DNA of 64,000 nucleotides. Source: a bacterium. Its GTDB lineage: Bacteria; Sysuimicrobiota; Sysuimicrobiia; Sysuimicrobiales; Segetimicrobiaceae. The stretch lies in contig DATGFS010000038.1 in NCBI GenBank assembly GCA_035308905.1, positions 1-64,000 of the forward strand. The letters run 5' to 3'. Below, piece after piece: positions 1-8,470 of the stretch (position 1 is the first letter of the stretch; the number at the start of each line of letters is the position of its first letter). A model generated the notes under the pieces. It was not told the DNA's origin, made no database searches, and saw only the letters and a list, made by a program, of their open reading frames with translations. The position numbers and the translations under genes were made by a program.

Positions 1-146
1 GGATCCGTCGGGTGCCGCGCACCAGGCTCTGGTGAATCTGCATGGGGCCAGTATAGCCATGGCCCAGCGGTTGATAGCGCCGAGTCCGTCGCGACACCCT
101 TCAACGAGGGTCTTTCGGATCTATCTGAACCTGTACAGGCGCGGGG

Positions 147-1451
147 CTATCGCGCGGCCGCGCGCACCTCGCCGAGGGCCTCGCGCGCGGCGGCCACGGT
201 CCGACCGACGTGGTCGGCCGTGTGGGCCGTGGACACGAGCCAGCGGCCGCTCGGCAGCACGCGAACGCCGCGCCTGCGCATCGCCGCGGCGAACACCTCG
301 TACGCGGCGGCGCCCGCCGTCCGCGCGGTGGGCGCGTCCGCGATGCACGTCCGATCGGTGATCCACATTTGGAACACGGGCCCCGGGCCCTGCGTGAGCA
401 CCGGCACGCCGTGCTCGGCGCCCGCCTCCCGCAGGCCCGCCATGAGGGTCTGCGCGGTCGCGGTGAGGCCCGCGTACGGTGCGCCGCCGTCCGCGGCGAG
501 CGCGTCGAGCGTCGCCCGGGCCGCCGCCATCGCCGGCGGGTTTCCATTATATGTCCCGCCGTGCAGGGTACCGCCGCGAGACAGCACCGCCATCAGGTCG
601 CGCCGGCCGCCCACGACGCTCAGCGGGAATCCGTTCCCGACCGCCTTCCCAAAGACCGTGAGATCGGGTGTGACGCCGAGCAGAGACTGCGCGCCGCCGA
701 GCGCCACGCGGAAGCCCGTGATGACCTCGTCGAAGATCAGCACCGTCCCGTCGCGGGTGCACCACTCACGGATCGCCGCCAGCAAGCCGGGGGCGGGCGG
801 AATGACGCCGGTGTTGCACAGAATAGGCTCGAGGATCACCGCGGCGATCTGGCCGCGGTACCGCGCCGCGGCGTCACGAACCGCGGCGACGTCGTTCCAC
901 GGCAGCACGAGCAGCTCCCGAACCGCCGACGGCGGCTGCCCCGCGCTGCCGGGGCGCGCCGGGGCGATCGGCTCGTCGGTGTCCGAGCGGTCAGCGACGT
1001 GAATCGCGTCGAACCAGCCGTGATAGTGGCCGTCGAAGCGCACGACCGGCCAGCGGCCGGTCGCGGCGCGGGCGATCCGCAGCGCCGCGTGCGCCGCCTC
1101 GGATCCCGAAGACGTGCAGCGGATGACCTCCACCGAGGCCACCGCCCCGCTGATCCGCTCGGCGACCTCCGCTTCGAGCGGATGCTGCCCGGCGAACACC
1201 AGCCCCTCGCGCACGGCGCCGGCGATCGCCTCCGTCACGCGCGGATCGGCATGGCCGAGAATCACCGCGCCCATGCCGAGGACGTAGTCGATGTGCCAGC
1301 GTCCGTCGGCGTCCTGGACTTCGGCCCCCCGGCCCCGCGTCACAACGAAGGGCGCGGGGCGCTCGGCGAGCCGAATGTTGCTGTTGACGCCACCGGCGAG
1401 GTGGCGCCGGGCCCGTGTCATGTACTCTTCCGACCGGTCGGGCCGCTCCAT
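147..1451 (-). CDS. Glutamate-1-semialdehyde aminomutase-like class III aminotransferase
   Basis: A fold-type I PLP enzyme of about 434 residues. The N-terminal GGVNSNIR near residues 20-27, the SSGSEA phosphate-binding region near 114-119, Asp241 in FDEVITGF and Lys269 in FGKAVGNG (the expected Schiff-base lysine) place it in the class III aminotransferase/HemL group. True HemL normally reads GGVNSPVR and sits with haem genes, so a catabolic amine or amino-acid transaminase is more likely; the substrate is unknown. I chose the ATG at 1451 because GGAAGGAG lies about 6 bases upstream. A longer reading to 1640 would run into the divergent oxidoreductase. The two genes diverge across 82 bases. 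Bases 1-146, beyond its stop, show nothing recognisable. Confidence 0.85.
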   Translation of the reverse strand: MERPDRSEEYMTRARRHLAGGVNSNIRLAERPAPFVVTRGRGAEVQDADGRWHIDYVLGMGAVILGHADPRVTEAIAGAVREGLVFAGQHPLEAEVAERISGAVASVEVIRCTSSGSEAAHAALRIARAATGRWPVVRFDGHYHGWFDAIHVADRSDTDEPIAPARPGSAGQPPSAVRELLVLPWNDVAAVRDAAARYRGQIAAVILEPILCNTGVIPPAPGLLAAIREWCTRDGTVLIFDEVITGFRVALGGAQSLLGVTPDLTVFGKAVGNGFPLSVVGGRRDLMAVLSRGGTLHGGTYNGNPPAMAAARATLDALAADGGAPYAGLTATAQTLMAGLREAGAEHGVPVLTQGPGPVFQMWITDRTCIADAPTARTAGAAAYEVFAAAMRRRGVRVLPSGRWLVSTAHTADHVGRTVAAAREALGEVRAAAR

Positions 1452-1533
1452 ACGGCGCTCCTTCCATCCGGCGGCGCCCGGCGCCTGCGTTCGCGCGGAG
1501 GACTGCCCCGGTCGCGCCCCGTATGTCAGCCGC

Positions 1534-2559
1534 ATGACACCCTCACGGCTCGGCGTGGGCATCCACGGCGCGGGAAACGTGAGCACCCAGTACATCGAGG
1601 CGTTCACGCGCAACCCCCACACCGAGATCCGGATGATCACGAGCCGGACGGCGGATCAGGCCCGGCGCCGGGCGGCGCAGTACGGCTTGGCGTGCGACGC
1701 CGGCGACCGGCTCGACGCGCTGCTCGAGCGCGACGACGTGCACATCGTCGCGATCTGCACGCCGAATCACCTCCACGCGGAGGAGGCGATCCGCGCGGCC
1801 CGCGCCGGCAAGCACCTCGTCGTGGAGAAGCCGATCGCGCTCACGCTGCCGGAGCTGCGCGCGCTGGTGAGCAAGGTCGAGGAACACCGCGTCAAGGCCA
1901 CGGTGGGCTTCGTACTGCGGTGGAACCCCCTCGTCCGGATGGCGCGCCGGCTCGTGCACGACCGCGCGCTTGGCGACCTCATGCTCGTCGAGGCGGACTA
2001 CATTCACCGCGTCGACCCCGCGCGGCCCGGCTGGGAGTGGAAGGGCCGCGCGGCGACGAGCGGCGGCACGCTCATGATGGGCGGCTGCCACGCGGTCGAC
2101 GTGCTGCGGTTCTGCGCCGGCGAGATCGAGAGCGTCTCCGCCTACGCGACGCAGGTCGCCCGCCGGGACTTCGACTACCCGCCGACGATCACGGCGTCCC
2201 TCCGCTTCGCCAACGGGGCCGTCGGCAAGGTCAGCGTGACGTTCGAGGCGTTCAGCCCGTACCTGTTCAACCTCAGCCTCTACGGCAGCCGCGGCACCCT
2301 CCGGAACAACCGCCTGTTCGCGGCCGCCCTCGACGGACAGACCGATTACGTGACGATTCCGACCGTGCTGCCCGACAGTGCCGACGTGGCCCACCATCCG
2401 TTCCAGGCGGAGGTGGACGACCTCGTGGCCGCGATCCTGGAGGACCGGCCGCCGCTGGCCGCGCTCGCGGACGCCGCCCGCAGCCACGAAGTCTGCCTCG
2501 CGATCGACCGCGCCTGGACGGAGGAGCGCCGGGTCGCGCTGCCGCTGCCGCCGGAGTAG
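1534..2559 (+). CDS. Gfo/Idh/MocA family oxidoreductase
   Basis: NAD(P)-dependent oxidoreductase of 341 residues, the usual family length. The N-terminal Rossmann fold has GIHGAGNVS at residues 9-17. The family EKP motif is at 98-100 (VVEKPIAL) and a GGxxMMGGCHAVD stretch near residue 180 matches the catalytic His-Asp region of the C-terminal domain. These enzymes oxidise or reduce sugars, inositols and related polyols; the substrate cannot be read here. The ATG at 1534 is chosen because the Rossmann glycines follow at once; upstream in-frame codons overlap the divergent aminotransferase leader. It ends 7 bases before the converging peptide-permease gene. Confidence 0.85.
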   Translation: MTPSRLGVGIHGAGNVSTQYIEAFTRNPHTEIRMITSRTADQARRRAAQYGLACDAGDRLDALLERDDVHIVAICTPNHLHAEEAIRAARAGKHLVVEKPIALTLPELRALVSKVEEHRVKATVGFVLRWNPLVRMARRLVHDRALGDLMLVEADYIHRVDPARPGWEWKGRAATSGGTLMMGGCHAVDVLRFCAGEIESVSAYATQVARRDFDYPPTITASLRFANGAVGKVSVTFEAFSPYLFNLSLYGSRGTLRNNRLFAAALDGQTDYVTIPTVLPDSADVAHHPFQAEVDDLVAAILEDRPPLAALADAARSHEVCLAIDRAWTEERRVALPLPPE

Positions 2560-2566
2560 ACGCGAC

Positions 2567-3409
2567 TTAGCGGTTGTGGCGGCGGGGATCGAGGAGATCC
2601 CGAAGCCCGTCGCCGACGAGGTTCAGCGAGAACACCAGCACGAAGATGGCCGTCCCGGGAAAGAACGCGTACCACGGCGCCTGGAACAGGAAGTTGCGCG
2701 CGCTCGCCAGCATGACGCCCCACTCCGGGGTCGGCGGCTGCGCGCCGAGCCCCAGGAAGCTGAACGACGCCTCGTACAGCACCGCGTACGCGAACCCCAG
2801 CGAGACCAGCACCACCAGCGGCCCGATCAGGTTCGGCAGCAGCGTCCGCACGATGATGTAGGGCACCGGCGCGCCGATCGCGTGGGCCGCCACCACGTAC
2901 TCGCGCTCCCGCTCCGCGATGATCGCCGACCGGGCCACCCGCGCGAAGTTCGGCAGCGACGCGATCGCAATGGCGAGCACCACGCTCGGCTCGCCTGGGC
3001 GGAGCACGGCGACGATCGCGATGCCGAGCAGCAGCACCGGAAACGAGAAGAGCACGTCGATGACCCGGCCGGCCAGGCTGTCGTAGGCGCCGCCGAAGTA
3101 GCCCGTCGTGAGGCCGAGGGCGCTGCCGGCGACTGCCGCGAGCAGCACCGAGACGCTGCTGGCGAGGAGGGTCAGCCGGGCTCCGAAGAGCAGCCGGCTG
3201 AGGACGTCCCGGCCGAACTCGTCCGTGCCGAGCGGGTGCGCGGCCGACGGCGCCGCGAGTGTCGTCTCCATGTGCTGCGCGTCCGGCGGGTATCCGGCGA
3301 GGAGGCCGGCGCCGAGCGCCGCGAGGCACAGTGCGACCACCGCGCCGAGGCCGAACGTCAGACTCCAGCGCTTCGTGAGCCAGCGCAGGGCCCGGGCGGG
3401 CTGCCTCAC
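2567..3409 (-). CDS. Dipeptide/oligopeptide ABC transporter permease, DppC type
   Basis: Second membrane subunit of a peptide-family importer, 280 residues with about six transmembrane segments. Typical DppC features are HPLGTDEFGRDVLSR after the first transmembrane helix, the EAA-type cytoplasmic loop (REREYVVAAHAIGA) and a C-terminal SFLGLGAQPPTPEWG region ending in VGDGLRDLLDPR. The start is a GTG at 3409 that overlaps the dppB stop as GTGA, so translation is probably coupled. The much longer upstream reading to 3889 is antisense-like and rejected. The ATPase subunits (DppD/F) are not in this window, so the complex must borrow or encode them elsewhere. Confidence 0.92.
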   Translation of the reverse strand: MRQPARALRWLTKRWSLTFGLGAVVALCLAALGAGLLAGYPPDAQHMETTLAAPSAAHPLGTDEFGRDVLSRLLFGARLTLLASSVSVLLAAVAGSALGLTTGYFGGAYDSLAGRVIDVLFSFPVLLLGIAIVAVLRPGEPSVVLAIAIASLPNFARVARSAIIAEREREYVVAAHAIGAPVPYIIVRTLLPNLIGPLVVLVSLGFAYAVLYEASFSFLGLGAQPPTPEWGVMLASARNFLFQAPWYAFFPGTAIFVLVFSLNLVGDGLRDLLDPRRHNR

Positions 3410-4368
3410 TGCGAGAGGGTCGCCCGGCCCAGGCGCACGCGCGGGTCGAGCACCGGGTAGAGCAGGTCCACGATCAGGTTGACCAGTACGAACGCCGTGG
3501 CGATCAGCAGGATGATCCCCGTGGCCACCTGGTAGTCCCGGTTGAGGATCGCGTTCAGCACGAGGCGCCCGATGCCCGGCAGCGCGAAGACCGATTCGGT
3601 GATCACGGTGCCGCCGAGCAGGTAGCCCATCTGCACCCCGAGGACGGTCACGAACGGGATCAGGGCGTTGCGCATCGCGTGGCGCACCAGGACGACCGGC
3701 TCGGTCAACCCCTTCGCCCGCGCGGTGCGGGTGAAGTCCGCCCCGAGCACCTCGAGCATGCTGGCGCGGAGATACCGCATGAACTGCGTCGAGGCGAAGG
3801 TGCCGAGCGCGATCGCCGGGAGGATCATACTGCGGAGGTTCGGGACGAGGCCGCTCGCGAGCGGGGTGAAGCCGCCCGCGGGCAGCCATCGGAGATACAC
3901 GCTGAACACATAGATCAGCATGATGCCGAGCCAGAACCCGGGGATGGACAGCCCGCCGAAGCCCACCGCGGTCGCGGTCAGATCAAACCAGGAGCCGGGC
4001 CGCACCGCCGACACGATGCCGGCCGGCACGGCGATCGCGACCGCGACGAGAAGCGCCAGCACGGCGAGCTCCACCGTCACGGTGGACGCCCGCGCGACCA
4101 GCTGCAGCACGGTCAGATGGCTGAAGTACGACTCGCCGAGGTTGCCGCGGAGCGCGTTCGCCGCCCACAGCGCGTACCGGACGTAGATCGGCCGATCGAG
4201 TCCCCACTGGTGGCGCAAACCGGCCACGACGTCCGGCGTCGCGTCGGTCCCCGCCATGATCTGGGCGGGATCGCCCGGGATGAAGTACGTGACCAGGAAC
4301 ACGAGCACGCTGACGCCGACGAGCGTGGGAACGACGCTCAGCGATCGCCACAGCAGATACTTGGCCAC
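3406..4368 (-). CDS. Dipeptide/oligopeptide ABC transporter permease, DppB type
   Basis: First membrane subunit of the peptide importer, 320 residues. It begins with the family pattern of a short cytoplasmic tail, a hydrophobic helix (residues about 9-29) and the periplasmic PGDP motif at about 31-34. A long periplasmic loop and five further helices follow. The EAA loop (DFTRTARAKGLTE) lies in the last third, and the protein ends in a conserved DLLYPVLDPRVRLG tail. It lies directly downstream of the binding-protein gene (42-base gap) and overlaps dppC by 4 bases, giving an SBP-B-C operon. Confidence 0.93.
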   Translation of the reverse strand: MAKYLLWRSLSVVPTLVGVSVLVFLVTYFIPGDPAQIMAGTDATPDVVAGLRHQWGLDRPIYVRYALWAANALRGNLGESYFSHLTVLQLVARASTVTVELAVLALLVAVAIAVPAGIVSAVRPGSWFDLTATAVGFGGLSIPGFWLGIMLIYVFSVYLRWLPAGGFTPLASGLVPNLRSMILPAIALGTFASTQFMRYLRASMLEVLGADFTRTARAKGLTEPVVLVRHAMRNALIPFVTVLGVQMGYLLGGTVITESVFALPGIGRLVLNAILNRDYQVATGIILLIATAFVLVNLIVDLLYPVLDPRVRLGRATLSQ

Positions 4369-4410
4369 CTCGCGGGACGCCGCGGCCGGAAGGTCAGCCC
4401 GCTCGGCGCG

Positions 4411-6012
4411 TCACCGGGCGAGCCACACGTCGGCGAAGCTCTGCTGGAACGCCGCGTGCGGCACGAACCCTTTGACCGCCGCCACCGCGGCGTGCGCCGT
4501 CGAACGGTGGCAGAAGATCGCCCCCGGCAGGTGGTCCAGCCACATCTCCTGGACGCTGTAGTAGGCGACCTTGCGGGCCGGACGGGCGAACGTCGTCGCG
4601 CCGCGATGCAACTCGGCCACGTAGCCGGGAATGGCGTCCGGCGTGAGTCCGTTGTAGTTCGCCGGCACCGGCGGGAAGAAGAGGCCCGCCGAATAGGTCA
4701 ACGCCGGATCGGCGGACCCGCGCGGCGGATAGTCCACCGCGGCGAAGTAGTCGTGCGACTGGTTGAGCCGCGCCGCCCACTGGCCGATGTCCACTTCCTC
4801 GATGGCCGGCCGGTAGCCGAGCGACGCGAACGTGGCCTGGACCATCGTCGACAGCTGCGTGAACTCCGGGTACCCCGACGGCGTGAGCAGGCTGAAGTTG
4901 AGTCCCTGCCCCTTCGGGTAGCCGGCCTTTTCCAGCAGGCGCCCCGCCTGGTCGGGATTGTACGTGTACTTGTGCTCCGTGCGGGGGTCGAACGCCCAGT
5001 GCGACGGGGTAAACGGGCTGTTGTCGACGCGCCCCTGCCCGGCCAGGAAGTTCTTGATGAACGCGTCGCGGTCGAGCGCATACGCCACCGCCTGCCGCGC
5101 CTCGAGCCGGTTGAACGGCGGCTTGCGGGCGTTGAGATACATCACGAACATCTGGTCAACCGGCGGCACGACGGTCACCGCGACCCGCCGGTCCGCGCGC
5201 AGCCGCGGAACCTCCAGCAGGCTGAAGTCGTACACCATGTCCACGTCGCCGGCGAGCAGCTGCGAGATCCGCGTCTGCAGCTCGGTCACCGGCTTGAGCA
5301 CGATCCGGTCCACGTGGCCGGCGCCGGCCTCGTTCCAATAGCTCGGGGCGCGCTGCAGCGTCACGTGGTCGTTGGGCACCCACTCGACGAAGCGGTACGG
5401 CCCCGACCCGACCGGAGTCTTCCGCGCCAGATCCGTGCCCTGGCTGCGCGGCACGATGTCCACGTACGCAAACGCCGGGATCACTTGGTTTTCGACGGTA
5501 TCGGTCTTGATCTTGAGGTGCGTCGGATCGAGCACCTGCACGTCCTGGATCGGCGCGATGAATCCCCGCAGCCACGACCCGGTCTTGGGGTCGCGGATGC
5601 TGTCCAGCGTGAACTTGACGTCCGCGGCCGTCAGCGTCTCGCCGTTGTGGAACTTCACGCCGCTCGGCAGGGTCACGACGAGGCCGGTGTTCCCGTCCGT
5701 CCATTCGAACGATTTCGCCAGCTTGGGCTTGAACTCGAGCGTGGCGGGGTCCTGGTACGAGAGCTGGTCGTAGACGTTGGTTTTGATGACCTTCCAGACG
5801 TTGAGCGTGCCGGTCCACGGATGCAGCGTGTTGATGTCCACCGATTGGCTGATCGTGAGGGTGCCGCCGTTTTTGGGCGCGGGGGCCGCCGCCAGCGCCC
5901 GGCTGAGGCCGGCCCACCCGGCGACATTGCCCGCCGCAATCCCCGCGGCCGCCCCGGCCGCCGTCCGTCCCGTGCGGCGAAGTAATTCGCGGCGTGTCAG
6001 CGACCGGGTCAT
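4411..6012 (-). CDS. ABC transporter substrate-binding protein, peptide family 5, Tat-exported
   Basis: Extracellular solute-binding protein of about 533 residues, the size of DppA/OppA/NikA proteins. The N-terminus carries a twin-arginine export signal (LTRRELLRRTG, then an alanine/glycine-rich hydrophobic stretch ending near ALAAAPAP), so it is probably exported folded. The mature part opens with GGTLTISQSVDINTLHPW and contains the VxFHNGETLTAADVKFTLD segment typical of SBP family 5. The ATG at 6012 has GGAGG 9 bases upstream; an ATG at 6018 is too close to that site. It is the first gene of the SBP-dppB-dppC operon. The ligand may be a peptide, but other ligands (nickel, opines, sugars) are known in the family. 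Confidence 0.9.
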   Translation of the reverse strand: MTRSLTRRELLRRTGRTAAGAAAGIAAGNVAGWAGLSRALAAAPAPKNGGTLTISQSVDINTLHPWTGTLNVWKVIKTNVYDQLSYQDPATLEFKPKLAKSFEWTDGNTGLVVTLPSGVKFHNGETLTAADVKFTLDSIRDPKTGSWLRGFIAPIQDVQVLDPTHLKIKTDTVENQVIPAFAYVDIVPRSQGTDLARKTPVGSGPYRFVEWVPNDHVTLQRAPSYWNEAGAGHVDRIVLKPVTELQTRISQLLAGDVDMVYDFSLLEVPRLRADRRVAVTVVPPVDQMFVMYLNARKPPFNRLEARQAVAYALDRDAFIKNFLAGQGRVDNSPFTPSHWAFDPRTEHKYTYNPDQAGRLLEKAGYPKGQGLNFSLLTPSGYPEFTQLSTMVQATFASLGYRPAIEEVDIGQWAARLNQSHDYFAAVDYPPRGSADPALTYSAGLFFPPVPANYNGLTPDAIPGYVAELHRGATTFARPARKVAYYSVQEMWLDHLPGAIFCHRSTAHAAVAAVKGFVPHAAFQQSFADVWLAR

Positions 6013-6129
6013 AGGCATCCCCCTCCGGCTCAACGCAGATGGCTGGCGTGCACAGGTTCGCGCCTCACCTGCACGGTCCTGCGGCGCGGCGGATCGGCAT
6101 CGCGCGACCCGCGTGGACGGCTCCCGTCG

Positions 6130-6699
6130 CTACGGGCGATTGTCCGCGGGCGTGTCGAGCCTGCGCAGTACCAGAAACACGACGAGGTCCCACGCGTTGC
6201 GCACGCCGATCACGAGGAGCAGAACGCTGGCCGCGGCCAGCGCGTTGAGCGCCTGCCCCCGCGGCGGTCCGCCCGCGGCCGCCCTCAGCAGTCCGATGCC
6301 GGCGTCGAGGTACAGCACGTATCCCACGGAGGGCATGAGCGAGTACCAGAACAGGTCGCTCCGGTCGATGGTCCTTACCCGGTATCGCTCGCGAACGAAC
6401 GACAGGTTGCGCGCGATGTGCCCGAGGCTGCCGAGGCCGGTGAGCGCCAGCAGTCCGCCCAACACGCCCTCGCTCAGCGTGGGCACGAAGACGATGACCG
6501 CGGTCACCAGCACGTACACGAAGTGGATGAACGTCGGGCTCAGGAACGCGTTGAAACTCGCGGTGAGAATCGGCCGTTCCTCGGGCAGCCACCGGCTCGA
6601 CCCGAGGGAGATCGCGATAAACATCAGGCCGACCAGCGTGGCCGACGCGCCGCCGAGCAGCATGTAAAAGTTCTGCCAGGGCTGTAGCTGCGCGATCAT
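6130..6699 (-). CDS. Hypothetical four-helix membrane protein
   Basis: 189-residue protein that I do not recognise by name. It is strongly hydrophobic, with likely transmembrane segments near residues 12-31, 55-75, 79-96 and 155-178, plus a weaker one near 125-140. It starts MIAQLQPWQNFYMLLGGASATLVGL, and small inner-membrane proteins opening with a similar tryptophan/phenylalanine helix are common hypotheticals in soil bacteria. Its ATG at 6699 overlaps the stop of the upstream FGGY kinase as ATGA, so the two are translationally coupled. The pairing may be only positional; no catalytic motif is visible. Confidence 0.75.
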   Translation of the reverse strand: MIAQLQPWQNFYMLLGGASATLVGLMFIAISLGSSRWLPEERPILTASFNAFLSPTFIHFVYVLVTAVIVFVPTLSEGVLGGLLALTGLGSLGHIARNLSFVRERYRVRTIDRSDLFWYSLMPSVGYVLYLDAGIGLLRAAAGGPPRGQALNALAAASVLLLVIGVRNAWDLVVFLVLRRLDTPADNRP

Positions 6700-8216
6700 G
6701 TCTGCGTCCCCTCCCCGGCCTGCAGCGGCTCAAGCGCCCGCTCCAGGCGGACATGGCGCGCCCGCGCCCGTTCGTAGACGGCGTGGCGGGATGCGTCCGC
6801 CCGAACCTCCGGTCCCCGGGGCACCGGCATCTCCTCGATCCGGACCGCGCCCAGCGACTCGAGCGCGAGCAGCGCGGCGCCGCGGCTGCTGCCTTCATCC
6901 TCCGCGGACCGGATCATGTCGCGCCCGAAGACGTCGGCGAAGATCTGCAGCCACGCCGGAAGATGGGAGAACGCGCCGCCGCTGGCGACGATCTCACGGA
7001 TCTCCGGGACCACCGTGCGTAGGGCGTCCCACACGAGCGCGAGCCGGTACGCCACCGACTCGAGCCCCGCCTGCAGCAGGTCGATCGGCCGCGTCGACGC
7101 CGTGAGGCCGAAGACCGCGCCGCGCGATGCGGCCGGCCAGAACGGACTGCGCTCGCCGGAAAGAAACGGCAGGACGGCGAGGCCGTGGGCGTCCGGCGCC
7201 CGCTCGCGCAGCGCGGCGTCGAGGCCGGCCGGATCGCCGAGCGCCAGCGTGTCGAGCAGCCACCGGTACAGGGCGCCGCCGTTGGTCACGGCTCCGCCGG
7301 TAAGCACCCGCCGCCGGTCGGCGCGGTACACCCACAGCGCCCGCGGCACGTCCGGCACCTCGCCGGACCACATCGCCCTGATCGCGCCGGACGTCCCGAG
7401 GCTCAAGGCCGCCCGGGCGCGGGCCACACAGCCGGTGCCGATGTTGGCGAGCGCGCCGTCCCCCGCCGCGGGGAGCCAGGGAATCTTGGCGAGGGCCGGC
7501 CAGCGTTCCGCGTAGTCGGCGCGCAGGCCGCTGAACGGCGCGTCGAGATCGACAAGCGGGGACAACCGCTCCGGCGACAGCCCGAGGGCGCCGAGGACTT
7601 CGCCGTCCCATTCGCAGCGGCGGAGATCCAGCATCCCGGTCCCCGACGCCATCGAGATGCTGCAGGCGGCGCGCCCGAAGAGATGCAGGGTTAGGTATTC
7701 GCCGATGCCCATCCACGTGCGCGCCGTGCCGAACACGTCGGGGCGGCTCGTCCGAAGCCACAGCAGGCGCGCCGGGAGGTAGCTGGTGTGGAAGACGCAG
7801 CCGGTGCGCCGCCGCACCGGCTCTTCGTCGAGCCGCTCTCGAAGGAGGCCGACCGCGCCGCGGCTGCGCCCGTCGGCCCACGAGTAAAGTGGCGTGACGG
7901 GGCGGCCGGAAGCGTCGACCCCGAGCACACTGTGCCAGAACGTGGAGATGCCGGCGGCGCGGATTTCGGGCGCGATCGGCCCCGCGGCGGCGAGCGTCTG
8001 GTCCACCGCCGCGCACGCCCCGGCCACCAGCGCGTCGGCGTCGGCTTCGACCCCGCCGTCCGGCGTGTACCGCCATTCCGTCGGCGCGCGCCCTTCGGTA
8101 CCGGCGACCTCACGGCCGAGGCGGTCGTACACGATGGAGCGAAGCGACCCGCTTCCGAGGTCGAGGGCGAGCACGAGCGGACGCTCCGCGTCACGCGGAC
8201 CGGCAACGATGGGCAC
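6696..8216 (-). CDS. FGGY-family carbohydrate kinase, gluconokinase-like
   Basis: Sugar kinase of about 506 residues, the normal FGGY length. The N-terminal phosphate-binding segment reads LALDLGSGSLRSIVYD. The following GISTFWHSVLGVD and TPLYSWADGRS stretches are characteristic of FGGY gluconate/xylulose kinases. The C-terminal ATP region is present (IREIVASGGAFSHLPAWLQ then GAALLAL). The reaction would be ATP-dependent phosphorylation of a sugar acid or ketose; gluconate is the best guess from the WHS and WAD signatures. I place the start at the GTG at 8216, the only in-frame start just before the first beta strand. It has no Shine-Dalgarno sequence, so the start is uncertain. Confidence 0.82.
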   Translation of the reverse strand: MPIVAGPRDAERPLVLALDLGSGSLRSIVYDRLGREVAGTEGRAPTEWRYTPDGGVEADADALVAGACAAVDQTLAAAGPIAPEIRAAGISTFWHSVLGVDASGRPVTPLYSWADGRSRGAVGLLRERLDEEPVRRRTGCVFHTSYLPARLLWLRTSRPDVFGTARTWMGIGEYLTLHLFGRAACSISMASGTGMLDLRRCEWDGEVLGALGLSPERLSPLVDLDAPFSGLRADYAERWPALAKIPWLPAAGDGALANIGTGCVARARAALSLGTSGAIRAMWSGEVPDVPRALWVYRADRRRVLTGGAVTNGGALYRWLLDTLALGDPAGLDAALRERAPDAHGLAVLPFLSGERSPFWPAASRGAVFGLTASTRPIDLLQAGLESVAYRLALVWDALRTVVPEIREIVASGGAFSHLPAWLQIFADVFGRDMIRSAEDEGSSRGAALLALESLGAVRIEEMPVPRGPEVRADASRHAVYERARARHVRLERALEPLQAGEGTQT

Positions 8217-8254
8217 GGAAGGAGGTTTGCGCCCTCCGGGCCAACACCTTTTGT

Positions 8255-8470
8255 GTGTCTCCGCATTCGTCCGATCACAAAGGCGATCATCAAGGGCACG
8301 GCCACAAGACCGGCGGCGTGCACGCACTCCTGCGCCTTCCCGATCACGGCGAGCGGTTCGAGGAGGAGTGGGCCGTGACGCAGCGCCGCATCGAACACGT
8401 CGCCGCCGCGCCGGTCCCCCGCGAGACCGAGCCGGCGGGCGCCCCGCGCTTCGTTCGCGGCGATGCCTGA
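8255..8470 (+). CDS. Small AtzG-like (DUF4089-type) protein, possible amidase partner
   Basis: A 71-codon reading frame from a GTG at 8255 overlaps the amidase start by 8 bases. Its C-terminal half (helix-like ERFEEEWAVTQRRIEHVAAA followed by ETEPAGAPRF) resembles the end of the AtzG/DUF4089 family, short proteins that co-occur and complex with AtzE-type amidases and usually end in an ETEPAPVF-like motif. The His-rich first 20 residues do not look like the family and may be untranslated; the GTG at 8318 is an alternative start. Seen: the overlap and the C-terminal motif. Inferred: a subunit that stabilises or assists the neighbouring amidase. Confidence 0.45.
   Translation: MSPHSSDHKGDHQGHGHKTGGVHALLRLPDHGERFEEEWAVTQRRIEHVAAAPVPRETEPAGAPRFVRGDA

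Noticed and set aside
1-6. GGATCC at the left edge, as though a cloning site
   Set aside because: A single restriction site at the boundary proves nothing; no vector-like sequence follows.
147-1451. Assignment of the first aminotransferase as true HemL
   Set aside because: The GGVNSPVR signature is changed to GGVNSNIR and there are no tetrapyrrole genes nearby.
210-2570. A 786-codon open frame on the plus strand
   Set aside because: Complementary to the aminotransferase and out of frame with the oxidoreductase; a high-GC shadow.
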